39,175 nucleotides of DNA from Gammaproteobacteria bacterium (GCA_022360445.1 JAKSCV010000013.1:1-39175); one strand, 5' to 3'; shown: positions 16,556 to 26,044, numbered from the stretch's first letter. The notes: a model not told the origin generated them from the letters alone. Made by a program: numbers and translations.

Positions 16556-18544
16556 ATGACGATCAATAAAAAACTGCTGGTTGGCTTTTCTTCCATGGTA
16601 GGTATTTTGGTACTTTTGGGAGGATTATCTTGGTATTACATGAATAAAATGAACAGTGCGACAGATGAAATCGCACATTGGCGCATGCCTGTTCTAAAAA
16701 GTGCGGTGAGTGTGAATAATGCGGCGTTAGAATCAACACTGGGTGCGGTTCAGTTCGTATTTATGTCTTCGGAAGAAGGCATCACATCGGCAGAGAGCAA
16801 GGTAGAGGGTGTCAGCGCTTCTTTGGAAAGCACAGCTGGAATTGCAGAGCAGTATGATGATAACGCGTTGAGCGAAGGTGTTGCGGCTGTTAATAACAAC
16901 GTGAATCAGTTACTGGCTATCTATAGCGAGATCAAATCGGTCAAGCAGGCACTCAATGAAGCTGAGCGCAAGATGGAAGCCAATGGCAAAGCGGTATTAG
17001 CGGCAACCAGCGACTTTTTGCAGTATGTAGAAAGTGAATCGAAAAAGTTATATGAAAAAGCTGTCTCTCAATTTGAAGTCGCTGCGTTTGTTCAGAAATA
17101 CAACAAAGTCAACCAGTTGACACGAAAAATTCATACACTTTTTGAGCTGGATAAACGCGAACAACTGCTACGGGACCGCACAAATTATCAAGCGCTGAAA
17201 GCAACACTTGAAGAGTCGATTTACTTACTCGAAGACCTGGAAATCATCAGTGTCGAAGATGCTGAAATATCAAAAATTCAATTGGCGATCAAAAGCTTGA
17301 ATAACTATGGCCAAGCAGCAGGGGCATGGGTTGCACAAGATGATGTCATGAAGGAAAAATTTGAGCAGCTACAGGACGCGTCTGAAGGCATGCGTACGGT
17401 ATCCGAGCAAGCGCAACAAGAAAGCTGGGTTCAAGTGGAATCTTTGAGTGAGAGAAGCGTTGCTCTTGCTCAACAAGGAACGTTTACGATCATTGCCAGT
17501 GTCGCCTTGGGTGTGTTTGTTGGCCTTTTAACGGCGATACTCGTGCCAAAATCCATTAAGTCTTCTTTGGAAGCTTTGGGCGATTTCGCCAAACGGTTTG
17601 GTCGTGGAGATCTGACTGCACGGGTTGAGCTCAAAGGCAAGGATGAGATTGCTGTGATTGGTTCCCAGTTTAATTTGGCCGCAGAAACGTTAAGCGACAT
17701 TATTGCTCGACTGGGCGAGACCTCAGGCTCGCTCACCGAAACATCGGTCACATTGAACGAAAATGCGGAGCGGGCAACACAAGGAGCGGAAGTTCAGCGT
17801 GCCAATACTGAAAGCGTCGCAGCAGCGATGACTGAGATGGCCGGCTCTGCCGAAGAAGTCAGCGCCAACGCGAGTAGTGCGGCTGAAGCGGCTGATGTTG
17901 CCAACTCAACAGCAACCGAAGGTAAGGCAGTTTTTGATACTGCCATTGGCTCAATTAACGCGTTAGCGGAAGAAGTTGGACGAGCAATGGAGGTCATTCG
18001 TCGTCTGGAGAGCGATGCTAACGGCATCTCTGGCGTATTGGAAGTGATTTCCAGTATCTCGGAGCAAACTAATCTCTTGGCGTTGAATGCGGCAATTGAA
18101 GCGGCGCGAGCAGGTGAGCAGGGTCGTGGCTTTGCCGTCGTGGCAGAAGAAGTCCGCTTTTTGGCGACCCGCACACAAGAGTCTACAGAAGAAATTCAGA
18201 AAATGATTGAACGCTTACAAAGCGGTGCTCAGGAAGCGGTAAAAGTGATGACAGCCAGTCATGAAAAAGCGGAAGAAAGTGTGAATAAAACATCCGAATC
18301 TGACGAGGCGCTCGAAGCCATTGCAAATGCCGTATCTTCAATCAACCAGATGAACTCCCAGATTGCACACGGTATGCAAGAGCAAGCGGTTGTTGTTCAG
18401 GAAATCAACAAAAACATTGAGCAGATCAGCGCTATTTCGGAAGGCAGTTTGAATGATACGCAACAGACCAGTGCGGCCAGTCATGCGTTGGCTGACCTGG
18501 CAGAGCAACTGCGCTCAACCGTTCAACTCTTTAAGTTAGGCTAA
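16556..18544 (+). CDS. Methyl-accepting chemotaxis protein with large helical periplasmic domain
   Basis: Membrane chemoreceptor, about 662 residues. TM1 lies at about 7-28 and a long, almost entirely helical periplasmic sensor at about 30-305. TM2 is at about 310-330, then HAMP (about 332-385) and a cytoplasmic signalling hairpin with the tip motif [20 protein letters not shown] near 503-522, where CheA and CheW dock. The sensor length of about 275 residues fits the helical bimodular (HBM) class better than the shorter four-helix bundle; this is inferred from size and composition. No C-terminal CheR-binding pentapeptide is seen. The start at 16556 follows AAGGG and the sigma-28-like promoter; earlier starts at 16508 and 16523 precede or overlap the expected transcript start. 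Confidence 0.93.
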   Translation: MTINKKLLVGFSSMVGILVLLGGLSWYYMNKMNSATDEIAHWRMPVLKSAVSVNNAALESTLGAVQFVFMSSEEGITSAESKVEGVSASLESTAGIAEQYDDNALSEGVAAVNNNVNQLLAIYSEIKSVKQALNEAERKMEANGKAVLAATSDFLQYVESESKKLYEKAVSQFEVAAFVQKYNKVNQLTRKIHTLFELDKREQLLRDRTNYQALKATLEESIYLLEDLEIISVEDAEISKIQLAIKSLNNYGQAAGAWVAQDDVMKEKFEQLQDASEGMRTVSEQAQQESWVQVESLSERSVALAQQGTFTIIASVALGVFVGLLTAILVPKSIKSSLEALGDFAKRFGRGDLTARVELKGKDEIAVIGSQFNLAAETLSDIIARLGETSGSLTETSVTLNENAERATQGAEVQRANTESVAAAMTEMAGSAEEVSANASSAAEAADVANSTATEGKAVFDTAIGSINALAEEVGRAMEVIRRLESDANGISGVLEVISSISEQTNLLALNAAIEAARAGEQGRGFAVVAEEVRFLATRTQESTEEIQKMIERLQSGAQEAVKVMTASHEKAEESVNKTSESDEALEAIANAVSSINQMNSQIAHGMQEQAVVVQEINKNIEQISAISEGSLNDTQQTSAASHALADLAEQLRSTVQLFKLG

Positions 18545-18560
18545 GGGACAGGTGTCAGGG

Positions 18561-18590
18561 CTCTTCTAATTAGAAGAGTCTTGGTTTCTC
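18561..18590 (+). terminator. Possible terminator hairpin between converging genes
   Basis: CTCTTCTAATTAGAAGAG at 18561-18578 is a perfect 18-base palindrome, overlapping the last codons of csiV on the other strand and lying 17 bases after the chemoreceptor stop. The following TCTTGGTTTCTCTT is only moderately T-rich. The loop would be very short, so a terminator role for the chemoreceptor transcript is plausible but not strong. Confidence 0.45.
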
Positions 18591-19351
18591 TTAAACTCTT
18601 CAATGTAAACAATCAACCCGAATTTTGGGTGATCAAGATAGTGAATCTCCTTACTTCGCATACGTCGGTGTATATTTAACCGGTAACTTTGCTTCCCCAG
18701 CCGAGCGCCCGGTTCCTGATTTGTTTCTATTGACACAGGTAGGTTATCTGGCGCGGGAAGAGTCAGAATCAGATCGGTGACGATATGCAGATAGCGTCCG
18801 AGATAGATTGTGACGCTACCATCTAAAGGGTAACCTCGGACGGGACTCAGCAGATCTGGCAATTCAGGTTGTCGATCACGTGCGAAAAAAAAACTTTCCC
18901 CATGCTTTGTGGTTGTTGAAAGTGAATGGTCCGGTTGCGACAGAAGATAAAGCGGAAAAGGTGTGCCTGTTTTTATTCTGAGAGGTAAGGCATTGGCTTT
19001 TGCCAGCCCCGGTTGACGCCAGCGTAAATGAGTCAGCACGTTATAGCGCGATGAACGACTCAGAGCTTCTTTTTGAGCGTTCAGAAAGTAAGTGTCCGAT
19101 TGGAGTTTTAAAAATTGCTGCTCGCTGGCCGAAGACGGTGCGCTTGGGTGGCCTTCAGCGGCTTCATCCTCTGGGAAGGCTAAAGTGTTTGATAGGTTTG
19201 GGACGAGAATTTCAGGTTTCCAATAATTCGTATTTGAAATCGGTCCCCGGCTATTTTCAAAGATGATTATCTCAACGTCGTACGTTCGGTCTTCAGCATT
19301 CAATGAACCGAATATGAGACAGCAGAGTAAGGTAAATAGCGTTTTTTTCAT
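18566..19351 (-). CDS. csiV: CsiV family periplasmic protein
   Basis: Periplasmic protein of about 261 residues with a signal peptide (about 1-19, LIFGSLNA) and the family opening YDVEIIIFENSRG near 24-36. The terminal part runs YLGRYLHIVTDLIL, then a segment SYRLNIHRRMRSKEIHYLDH followed by FGLIVYI. CsiV is described in Vibrio cholerae as a peptidoglycan-binding protein required for toxicity of D-amino-acid-type or specific wall stresses through the LpoA/PBP1a branch; that role here is by homology only. I start at ATG 19351, which directly precedes the signal peptide, rather than at an upstream start inside mfd. It is 16 bases after mfd and probably co-transcribed with it. Confidence 0.82.
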   Translation of the reverse strand: MKKTLFTLLCCLIFGSLNAEDRTYDVEIIIFENSRGPISNTNYWKPEILVPNLSNTLAFPEDEAAEGHPSAPSSASEQQFLKLQSDTYFLNAQKEALSRSSRYNVLTHLRWRQPGLAKANALPLRIKTGTPFPLYLLSQPDHSLSTTTKHGESFFFARDRQPELPDLLSPVRGYPLDGSVTIYLGRYLHIVTDLILTLPAPDNLPVSIETNQEPGARLGKQSYRLNIHRRMRSKEIHYLDHPKFGLIVYIEEFKRNQDSSN

Positions 19352-19367
19352 AATGTAGGACGTACGG

Positions 19368-22300
19368 TTACGATGCTGTGGGCGAAGACAATAAACCAAG
19401 CAGATTCTCCACAAACGAAATGCGTTGCTCAGGATCAGCCAGTTCGCATTTAAACCGCATAACCTCTTGGCCGTCAAGTTGATAGACCGTTGGTTTTTTT
19501 TGAATCAGTTCAATCAATGTGATCGGATCAATTTTGGGTTGCCTGGTGAAAACAATATGTCCCCCCGTGGCGCCAGCTTCGAGTTTTTTGATGCCCAGCC
19601 CTTCACATCTTAATTTTATTTCTGATAATAGAAGCAGGTTTTTTGTGTACTCCGGTAGGAGCCCGAAGCGATCAATCAGTTCGACTCGCAATTCTTTCAG
19701 CGCCTCTGAAGTCGTTGCACTGGCAATGCGCTTGTACATGATGAGACGATGATGGACATCTGCCAGGTAATCTGCCGGCAGTAAGGCAGGGATATTGAGG
19801 TTCACCTCAATGGGGGCCTCATCTTCGGGTATGTGTCCTGATTGGAGTGCTTTCACAGCACGGCCCAGCAATTCGTTATACAGCGTGAAGCCAATTTCTT
19901 GTATTTCTCCGCTTTGCTCTTCACCTAGAAGTTCGCCTGCGCCACGAATCTCCAGGTCGTGCGTGGCTAATGTAAAGCCAACGCCAAGATCTTCAAGAGA
20001 TGCGATAGCATCCAGCCGTTTGGCCGCATCCTTTGTCATCACCGACTTGGGCGGTTTGAGTAAATAGGCATAGGCACGGTGATGGGACCTCCCCACCCGG
20101 CCACGCAACTGGTGCAATTGGGCGAGCCCGAGTTTGTCGGCTCGGTGAATAAGAATGGTATTTGCGGTAGGGACATCAATGCCACTTTCGATAATGGTCG
20201 TACACACCAGCACATTAAAGCGCTGGTGGTAAAAGTCCAGCATCACGTCTTCCAGTTCTTTTTCACGCATTTGGCCATGAGCAATCCGCACCGTGGCTTC
20301 GGGAACAATCTCTTCCAGAGTACGGGCAATACGGTCGATCGATTGCACTTCATTATGCAGAAAGTAGACTTGTCCGCCCCGCGTTAATTCCCGTTGGCAG
20401 GCTTCCCGTATGATGGCATCGTCCCATTTAGTGACAAACGTTTTGATGGCATGCCGGTGGGCGGGTGGCGTGGCGATGATCGACAGATCGCGCATGCCGG
20501 CCATACTCATATTGAGTGTTCGAGGGATAGGTGTTGCGGTGAGCGTTAACACATCCACTTCGGCGCGCATTTTTTTCATATGTTCTTTGTGGCGCACGCC
20601 AAAACGGTGTTCCTCGTCGATAATGACTAAGCCGAGATCTTTAAACGCAATCCCTTTTGAAAGCAGCTTGTGGGTACCGATGACGATATCGATTTTCCCG
20701 TGCTGCAAACCTTCTATCGCTGCTTGTTGCTGCTTGGCGTTGCGAAAGCGGGATAATGATTCAATATGAACAGGCCAGTCAGCAAAACGGTCGCGGAAGT
20801 TTTTTAAATGCTGTTCTGCGAGCAGGGTTGTCGGCACAAGGACGGCCACCTGTTTGCCGCTATCGACCGCCACAAACGCTGCGCGCATGGCGACCTCGGT
20901 TTTCCCGAATCCCACATCACCACAGACGACCCGGTCCATTGGTTGCTCTCTTTGCATGTCGGCGATGACAGCTTCGATGGCTTGTTCCTGATCGGGCGTT
21001 TCTTCAAAAGGGAAGGAATCGGCAAAGCGATGGTAATGTCGTGCATCAATGGTGCAGGCGTGTCCTTTTTGAGCGGCCCGCCGGGCGTAAACTTCCAGCA
21101 ATTCCGCCGCGACATCTCGGACCTTTTCCGCTGCTTTGCGTTTAACGGTTTGCCACTGCTCACTGCCGAGCTTGTGTAGCGGGGCAGTTTCCGGGCTCGA
21201 CCCAGTGTAGCGACTGATCACATGCAGTGAAGAGACCGGAACATAGAGTTTATCGTCGCCTTTATAAACCAGGGTGAGAAATTCGGCTTCCATACCATCA
21301 ATGTCAATGGTAGTCATCCCCTGGTAGCGTCCAACGCCGTGATCAATGTGCACAACAGGTGATCCAATTTCCAAGTCCGTTAAGTTGGCAATGATTGCGT
21401 TGGCGTCTGGTGTGGCTTTGTAGCGGCGCCGGCTTTGACGGACTTGTTTTCCAAATAATTGTGACTCGCTGATAACGGCAATTTGTTCTTCCAGCAACAG
21501 CCCTTCTTCGAGCATTGCCTGGGTGATGCACAGAGGCGATTCGCTGGCAAGGAAAGCCGACCAGTTATTCACGAAAGTTGGTTTAACCTTCTCTTCTTGC
21601 AGCATGTCGAGTAATGCTTCTCGGCGTCCGGCCGATTCGGCCACCAGCAGCGTGCGCCCAGGAAAGGATTGAATAAACATTGTGAGCTGATGCAGCGGTG
21701 CCTCTGCCTTGTTTTGTGTCGGAAGTGATGGCGGCTGACGGGTGGGATAAATTTGTCTGCTGATCTGCTCAGATCCATCACTTGATGGCTGCTCACGGTG
21801 AAGTTCAGCGAATTTTCGGGTAAACGTTTCCTGAAACTGTTCCGGAGGAAGGTAGAGCATGTGGGGTGGCAAAATGGGCCGTTCAATGTCGTGTCGCCAT
21901 TGTTCATAACGTTCGTCGATTTGCTGCCAGACTTTACCCAATGCCTCTTCCCAGCCATGAAAACGAATGTGGTGAGTGTTCTTGGGCAAGTGGTCCGCCA
22001 GCGTTCCCAGGCGCTCAAAAAAAAGCGGGAGATAATACTCAATCCCGGCGGGCACAACTCCCTGGCTCACATCACGATATAAAACACTTTCTTTTGATTG
22101 CCCGTCAAAACACTCGCGGAAGCGTTTGCGGAATTGCTTGATGCCCGCATCATCAAAAGGAAACTCATGGGCAGGCAGCAAACGGATGTGTGCAACAGTG
22201 TCGTCCCCTCGTTGGCTTTCAGGGTCGAATGTGCGAATGGAGTCGATTTCATCGTCAAAAAAATCCAGGCGATAGGGGTTCACACTGGCCATAGGGTATA

Positions 22301-22820
22301 AGTCAATCAGTGATCCGCGTACAGCAAATTCCCCATGCTCTGTGACGCGGCTGACATGTCGGTACCCGCTTTCTGTGAGTTGCTCTCTCAATTGTTCGAT
22401 CGACTTTTGTTCACCCGTTTTGATCAGGAAAACATGCTGCTGAAAGAAATCAGGTGGCGGTAAACGCTGGATGAGTGTTGAAATGGGTGCAACCAAGATG
22501 CCTTGTTTGAGGTGGGGGAGTGCGTGTAGCACTTCCAAACGCTGCGAAGTGATGTCCTGGTGCGGCGAAAAGTGATCGTAAGGCAGTGTTTCCCAGTCGG
22601 GTATATGAAAGACGGGCAGGCGCCCACCGGCATAAAATTGTAGCTCGCTTTCCAAGCGCAGGGCATCCGCCGTCGACGGAGTAACAGCCAGTGTGAGAGA
22701 GTCAATACTCAGCGCGTACTCAGCGATCGCTAATGCTGGGGCGCTCCCATAAAGTTGTATCCAGTTTTGCCGTTTTGTGGCTTTTTGAGGGCGTGGAAGA
22801 ATGATGGCTTGTTCTGTCAT
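19368..22820 (-). CDS. mfd: Transcription-repair coupling factor Mfd
   Basis: DNA translocase that removes RNA polymerase stalled at lesions and recruits UvrA. The 1150 residues are near the E. coli length. In order: UvrB-homology region (about 1-350) with DWETLPYD near 57, the RNA-polymerase-interaction segment HIDHGVGRYQGM near 490, and helicase motor 1 with Walker A GDVGFGKTEVA near 635. IDEEHRFGV follows near 735, then motor 2 with QLRGRVGRS and the TRG region, and the C-terminal UvrA-masking domain. The start is taken at ATG 22820; a TTG directly before it is in frame but adds nothing. No strong ribosome site is visible. Confidence 0.97.
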   Translation of the reverse strand: MTEQAIILPRPQKATKRQNWIQLYGSAPALAIAEYALSIDSLTLAVTPSTADALRLESELQFYAGGRLPVFHIPDWETLPYDHFSPHQDITSQRLEVLHALPHLKQGILVAPISTLIQRLPPPDFFQQHVFLIKTGEQKSIEQLREQLTESGYRHVSRVTEHGEFAVRGSLIDLYPMASVNPYRLDFFDDEIDSIRTFDPESQRGDDTVAHIRLLPAHEFPFDDAGIKQFRKRFRECFDGQSKESVLYRDVSQGVVPAGIEYYLPLFFERLGTLADHLPKNTHHIRFHGWEEALGKVWQQIDERYEQWRHDIERPILPPHMLYLPPEQFQETFTRKFAELHREQPSSDGSEQISRQIYPTRQPPSLPTQNKAEAPLHQLTMFIQSFPGRTLLVAESAGRREALLDMLQEEKVKPTFVNNWSAFLASESPLCITQAMLEEGLLLEEQIAVISESQLFGKQVRQSRRRYKATPDANAIIANLTDLEIGSPVVHIDHGVGRYQGMTTIDIDGMEAEFLTLVYKGDDKLYVPVSSLHVISRYTGSSPETAPLHKLGSEQWQTVKRKAAEKVRDVAAELLEVYARRAAQKGHACTIDARHYHRFADSFPFEETPDQEQAIEAVIADMQREQPMDRVVCGDVGFGKTEVAMRAAFVAVDSGKQVAVLVPTTLLAEQHLKNFRDRFADWPVHIESLSRFRNAKQQQAAIEGLQHGKIDIVIGTHKLLSKGIAFKDLGLVIIDEEHRFGVRHKEHMKKMRAEVDVLTLTATPIPRTLNMSMAGMRDLSIIATPPAHRHAIKTFVTKWDDAIIREACQRELTRGGQVYFLHNEVQSIDRIARTLEEIVPEATVRIAHGQMREKELEDVMLDFYHQRFNVLVCTTIIESGIDVPTANTILIHRADKLGLAQLHQLRGRVGRSHHRAYAYLLKPPKSVMTKDAAKRLDAIASLEDLGVGFTLATHDLEIRGAGELLGEEQSGEIQEIGFTLYNELLGRAVKALQSGHIPEDEAPIEVNLNIPALLPADYLADVHHRLIMYKRIASATTSEALKELRVELIDRFGLLPEYTKNLLLLSEIKLRCEGLGIKKLEAGATGGHIVFTRQPKIDPITLIELIQKKPTVYQLDGQEVMRFKCELADPEQRISFVENLLGLLSSPTAS

Positions 22821-22893
22821 CAAAAGGGTTCGCTTATGAGGTTTGGGGTGTTAGTGGCTTGATGCCCTTTAAAAACAATAATATACGGATGTG

Positions 22894-23979
22894 TTATACA
22901 GAATCAGCGTCGATATCAGCATTCTGGGCTCGGTGACGCAGCATGTGATCCATCAACACGAGTGCCAGCATGGCCTCGGCGATGGGGGTTGCGCGGATGC
23001 CAACGCAAGGGTCATGTCGGCCTTTTGTGACAACCTCAACGTTGTCGTTATGGCGGTTAATGCTTTTCCCAGGAATGTGGATGCTGGAGGTTGGCTTTAG
23101 CGCGAGTGAGGCGATGATGTGCTGCCCCGAAGAGATGCCACCCAGCACGCCACCTGCCTGATTGCTGAGGAAACCTTCGGATGTGATTTCGTCCCGGTGC
23201 TCACTGCCGTGTTGCTTAATCACATCAAAACCGGCGCCAATCTCAACGCCTTTGACGGCATTAATACTCATCAAGGCTTTGGCGATATCCGCATCCAGCC
23301 GGTCGAATACCGGTTCCCCCCAGCCTGGCGGAACACCTTCTGCCACGACGCGGATTTTTGCACCAATTGAGTCGCCATCTTTTTTGAGCTGTCGCATGTA
23401 TTTTTCCAGTTCAGGCAGCTGTGAAGGGTTTGGCCAGAAAAAGGCATTTTCATTCACGATGTCCCAATCAAAATGGCTCTCGTCTAATGCGATAGGGCCT
23501 AGCTGAGACAGGTGTCCACGAATGGCAACTTCGTATCGCTCGCTGAGGTATTTTTTTGCAATAGCGCCGGCAGCGACACGCATTGCGGTCTCCCGGGCAG
23601 ACGCTCGTCCTCCTCCCCGATAATCACGAATACCGTATTTCTTTTGATAGGTGTAATCGGCGTGAGCCGGTCGAAAAATATCCTTAATCGCGGAATAGTC
23701 TTTGGAGCGTTGGTCCGTGTTTTCAATGAGCAGGCCAATAGGTGTACCTGTGGTCTTTCCCTCAAAAACGCCAGACAGTATTTTGACCTGGTCAGCTTCA
23801 CGGCGTTGTGTTGTAAATTGCGACGTACCTGGCTTGCGGCGATCGAGGTCTTTTTGAATATCGGCCTCGCTCAGCGCCATACCCGGCGGGCAGCCGTCCA
23901 CGATGCATCCGAGGGCAGGCCCGTGGCTCTCACCGAAAGTGCTAACGGTGAACAGTTGGCCAAAGCTGTTTCCACTCAT
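22894..23979 (-). CDS. aroC: Chorismate synthase
   Basis: Last shikimate-pathway step: anti-1,4 elimination of phosphate from EPSP to chorismate, using reduced FMN as cofactor. The 361 residues match the family. Motifs: [10 protein letters not shown] near 11-20, [17 protein letters not shown] near 46-62, [14 protein letters not shown] near 102-115, the signature [20 protein letters not shown] near 120-139, and the C-terminal [17 protein letters not shown]. It lies downstream of mdh by about 97 bases on the same strand; a GCAGGGC/GCTCTGC hairpin in that gap may be a weak terminator. About 70 bases separate it from mfd. Confidence 0.97.
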   Translation of the reverse strand: MSGNSFGQLFTVSTFGESHGPALGCIVDGCPPGMALSEADIQKDLDRRKPGTSQFTTQRREADQVKILSGVFEGKTTGTPIGLLIENTDQRSKDYSAIKDIFRPAHADYTYQKKYGIRDYRGGGRASARETAMRVAAGAIAKKYLSERYEVAIRGHLSQLGPIALDESHFDWDIVNENAFFWPNPSQLPELEKYMRQLKKDGDSIGAKIRVVAEGVPPGWGEPVFDRLDADIAKALMSINAVKGVEIGAGFDVIKQHGSEHRDEITSEGFLSNQAGGVLGGISSGQHIIASLALKPTSSIHIPGKSINRHNDNVEVVTKGRHDPCVGIRATPIAEAMLALVLMDHMLRHRAQNADIDADSV

Positions 23980-24076
23980 GATTGGTTTCTAATGTCGTTG
24001 AATTGTTGGCAGGGTCATCAAAATGATCAGATAAGCAGAGCCTGTTTGTACCAACGAGCCCTGCTACCGGAAAAAT

Positions 24077-25053
24077 TTAGAGCAGTGACTTGACGGTGTC
24101 GCGCTCATCAATGAGTTCTTTCTCGCTGGCTTTCATTTTTTCTGCGATGAATTCACTGATCGGTAAGTCACGAACGATTTCGTAGTCGCCATTCTGGCAA
24201 GTGACCGGGTACGAGTAGATGATCCCTTCCTCGATACCGTAACTGCCGTCACTGGGTACAGACATGCTGACCCAGTCACCATCAGGTGTGCCCAGCACCC
24301 AGCTGTGCATGTGGTCAATCACGGCATTGGCCGCTGAAGCCGCGCTGGATGAGCCGCGTGCATCAATTACAGCAGCCCCCCGCTTTGCAACTGTGGGGAT
24401 AAAGTCGCCCTGAGACCAGGCCGTGTCCACTTTTGCTGTGGCGGCTTCACCCTTGATGGTGGCATAACTGATATCGGGCACTTGAGTGGTGGAGTGGTTA
24501 CCCCAGATAAGCATTTTTTTGATATCGGCGATGGCGCAATTCGCTTTTTCCGCAAGCTGGTAGATGGCGCGGTTGTGATCTAGGCGCGTTAGAGCGGTGA
24601 TATTGCGTGGGTTTAGATCGGGTGTGTTTTGTTTGAGAATGTAAGCATTAGTATTGGCTGGGTTACCGACGACACAGACTTTCACATCTTTTTTGGCATT
24701 GGCATTGAGCGCACTACCTAAGCCACTGAAAATTTTGCCATTGTCGACTAAAAGGTCACTTCTTTCCATGCCTGGACCACGAGGCTTAGCGCCGACGAAC
24801 AGTGCAGCATCGGCATCTTTAAAAGCTCTTCGGGTTTGTCTGTACAGACAACATCGGCCAGTAGCGGGAACGCACAATCGTTCAGTTCCATGGCCACCGC
24901 GTTGAGCACTTTGAGGGCGGGTGTGATTTCCAGTAGCTGCAGGATGACTGGCTGATCTTCCCCATACATTTCGCCTGCGGCAATGCGAAACAGCAATGAG
25001 TAACAAATCTGGCCAGCGGCCCCGGTTACAGCAATACGTACGGGTTCTTTCAT
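24077..25053 (-). CDS. mdh: Malate dehydrogenase (NAD-dependent, type 2), reading frame broken by one base
   Basis: TCA-cycle enzyme interconverting malate and oxaloacetate. The N-terminal 79 codons (25053 to 24817) encode the Rossmann start [20 protein letters not shown]. The remaining 246 codons lie in the -1 frame and carry [15 protein letters not shown], the substrate/catalytic aspartate motif LTRLDHNRA and the catalytic histidine in [11 protein letters not shown]. Joined at the T TTA AAG at 24823-24817 they give 325 residues, the normal length, reading ...KPEELLKDADAAL where relatives have EAFKDAD. Residue 17 is cysteine where many family members have the third glycine of GxxGxxG. ATG 25053 has AGGA about nine bases upstream. 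It could be a sequencing error, a recent mutation or a frameshift-dependent gene. Confidence 0.9.
24817..24826 (-). other. Frame-break site in mdh with in-phase slippery heptamer
   Basis: Read on the minus strand the zero-frame codons are GAG CTT TTA AAG ATG. U UUA AAG has the X XXY YYZ form, in the correct phase to allow a -1 slip into the frame that encodes the rest of the enzyme. A single missing G (GAG GCT TTT AAA GAT, giving the conserved E-A-F-K-D) explains the same sequence. I see only a weak stem (GCCGA with TCGGC) starting too close downstream to be a typical stimulator. Confidence 0.7.
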
Positions 25054-25182
25054 AAAGTCTATTCCTTTTGGTTTAGTCAAACTGAGACTGTTAATGATAG
25101 CAATAAACGTTCGCCACTAGCCATAATTGAGCATGAATAGCGGATGGTATTCGCGTTTAGAGCCCAGGACACGACTGTCAAC

Positions 25183-25869
25183 TCAAAAGCGTCGCTGCAA
25201 GGTGACTTCAATTTTTCTGAACGGATCCGTGTAGGCGGTGAGACCAACGTATCCGGTTTTATCCGTTTGGAACTCAAACCCAAGGTAGGCACTTTGTGTG
25301 TCGGCCTCCTCAAATTCAACATCGGTTAAGGTGGCGCCAAAGGCTTCCTCTTCACCGTCGATCTCCTGATGATGGACGCCGACTCTCACAGCCAAGGGGC
25401 TGTAACTTAAACGCATACCGAGTGTGCTCTCCCAGTGTAGCCAGTCTAATTCAGCCTGCCGGTCTTGAATACGGTCTTCTGTTGAAAAGTAAGTCACACC
25501 GCCCAGCACTTCCAATGTCAGGAATGTCGCAAAAGTGAGGTTGAATTCCATATTGACACCATAACCGTAACCCGTAAGGTCAAGACCGCGAGAAGCCTCT
25601 CGATCATCCTGGTCCGCGCCCAGTAAACTACCGTGCAAGCGAAGTTTTACACCGGGTAAAATGCGTTCGGCAACCGACACTTTGACTTGCGCCCATTCGA
25701 GTGCGTCGGGTGTTTGAGTGTCGTTGTATCGCACATCTGTTTCAGTGCTGCTCAAATGCAAAGCAAAATCTGGTGAATTGGCGACCCAGTGAAAATAATC
25801 CGAGTCAGCCTTTGAGACGTTCGGCGGAAACAAAATAAAGACCAGTGTCAAAGCGATTAAGTAGCGCAT
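25183..25869 (-). CDS. Predicted outer-membrane beta-barrel protein, function unknown
   Basis: A 228-residue exported protein with a signal peptide (about 1-21, ending VSKA). The mature chain is built of alternating hydrophobic/polar strands typical of a small beta-barrel. Examples are VKLRLHGSLLGAD near 76, GYGYGVNMEFNLTFATFLTLEVLGGV near 101-126 and LGMRLSYSPLAVRVGVHHQEID near 153-174. The last residue is phenylalanine (LQRRF), the usual BAM recognition signal. I do not recognise the family; it recalls YfaZ-like or generic OmpA-size barrels. It lies upstream of mdh on the same strand with 129 bases between, and is divergent from nrdR. Confidence 0.75.
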   Translation of the reverse strand: MRYLIALTLVFILFPPNVSKADSDYFHWVANSPDFALHLSSTETDVRYNDTQTPDALEWAQVKVSVAERILPGVKLRLHGSLLGADQDDREASRGLDLTGYGYGVNMEFNLTFATFLTLEVLGGVTYFSTEDRIQDRQAELDWLHWESTLGMRLSYSPLAVRVGVHHQEIDGEEEAFGATLTDVEFEEADTQSAYLGFEFQTDKTGYVGLTAYTDPFRKIEVTLQRRF

Positions 25870-26044
25870 CTAGCGATTATGAAGGAATCGTTCTACAATA
25901 TCTTGTATTTTATGAACGTTTAGTGAGTTTATTGCCTCGTTATTTTGCCTTTTTCTGATCGCGGAAGTTGAATCGGCAGACGTAAAGGCTGTAGATAATG
26001 TTTGAGTCGGTTCCTGATTCAGGACTTCTTCTGGAGTATAACCC
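25870..26044. other. Divergent control region between the barrel gene and nrdR
   Basis: No open frame of interest. A segment CAATATCTTG at 25894-25903, flanked by TA on both sides, resembles the core of the NrdR box (CwAtATaTwG). A second box at the usual distance is not visible. A possible promoter for nrdR is TTGAAT (25968-25973), 18 bases, TAGATA (25992-25997). CTGGAG at 26031-26036 lies eight bases before the nrdR ATG as ribosome site. Confidence 0.4.

Noticed and set aside
21569-22057. Minus-strand open frame of 162 residues in another frame of mfd
   Set aside because: Overlaps the UvrB-like region of mfd in the same orientation but a different frame; no domain match.
23980-24076. Terminator between mdh and aroC
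   Set aside because: A seven-base stem with a wobble pair and a long loop is present, but the T-run is interrupted; too weak to list as a terminator.
23512-24093. Plus-strand open frame of 193 residues opposite aroC
   Set aside because: It is the complement of conserved chorismate synthase sequence, and its composition shows no recognisable domain.
24654-24905. Plus-strand open frame opposite the mdh frame break
   Set aside because: It is a complement of conserved MDH sequence, and its length is a by-product of the frame structure of mdh.
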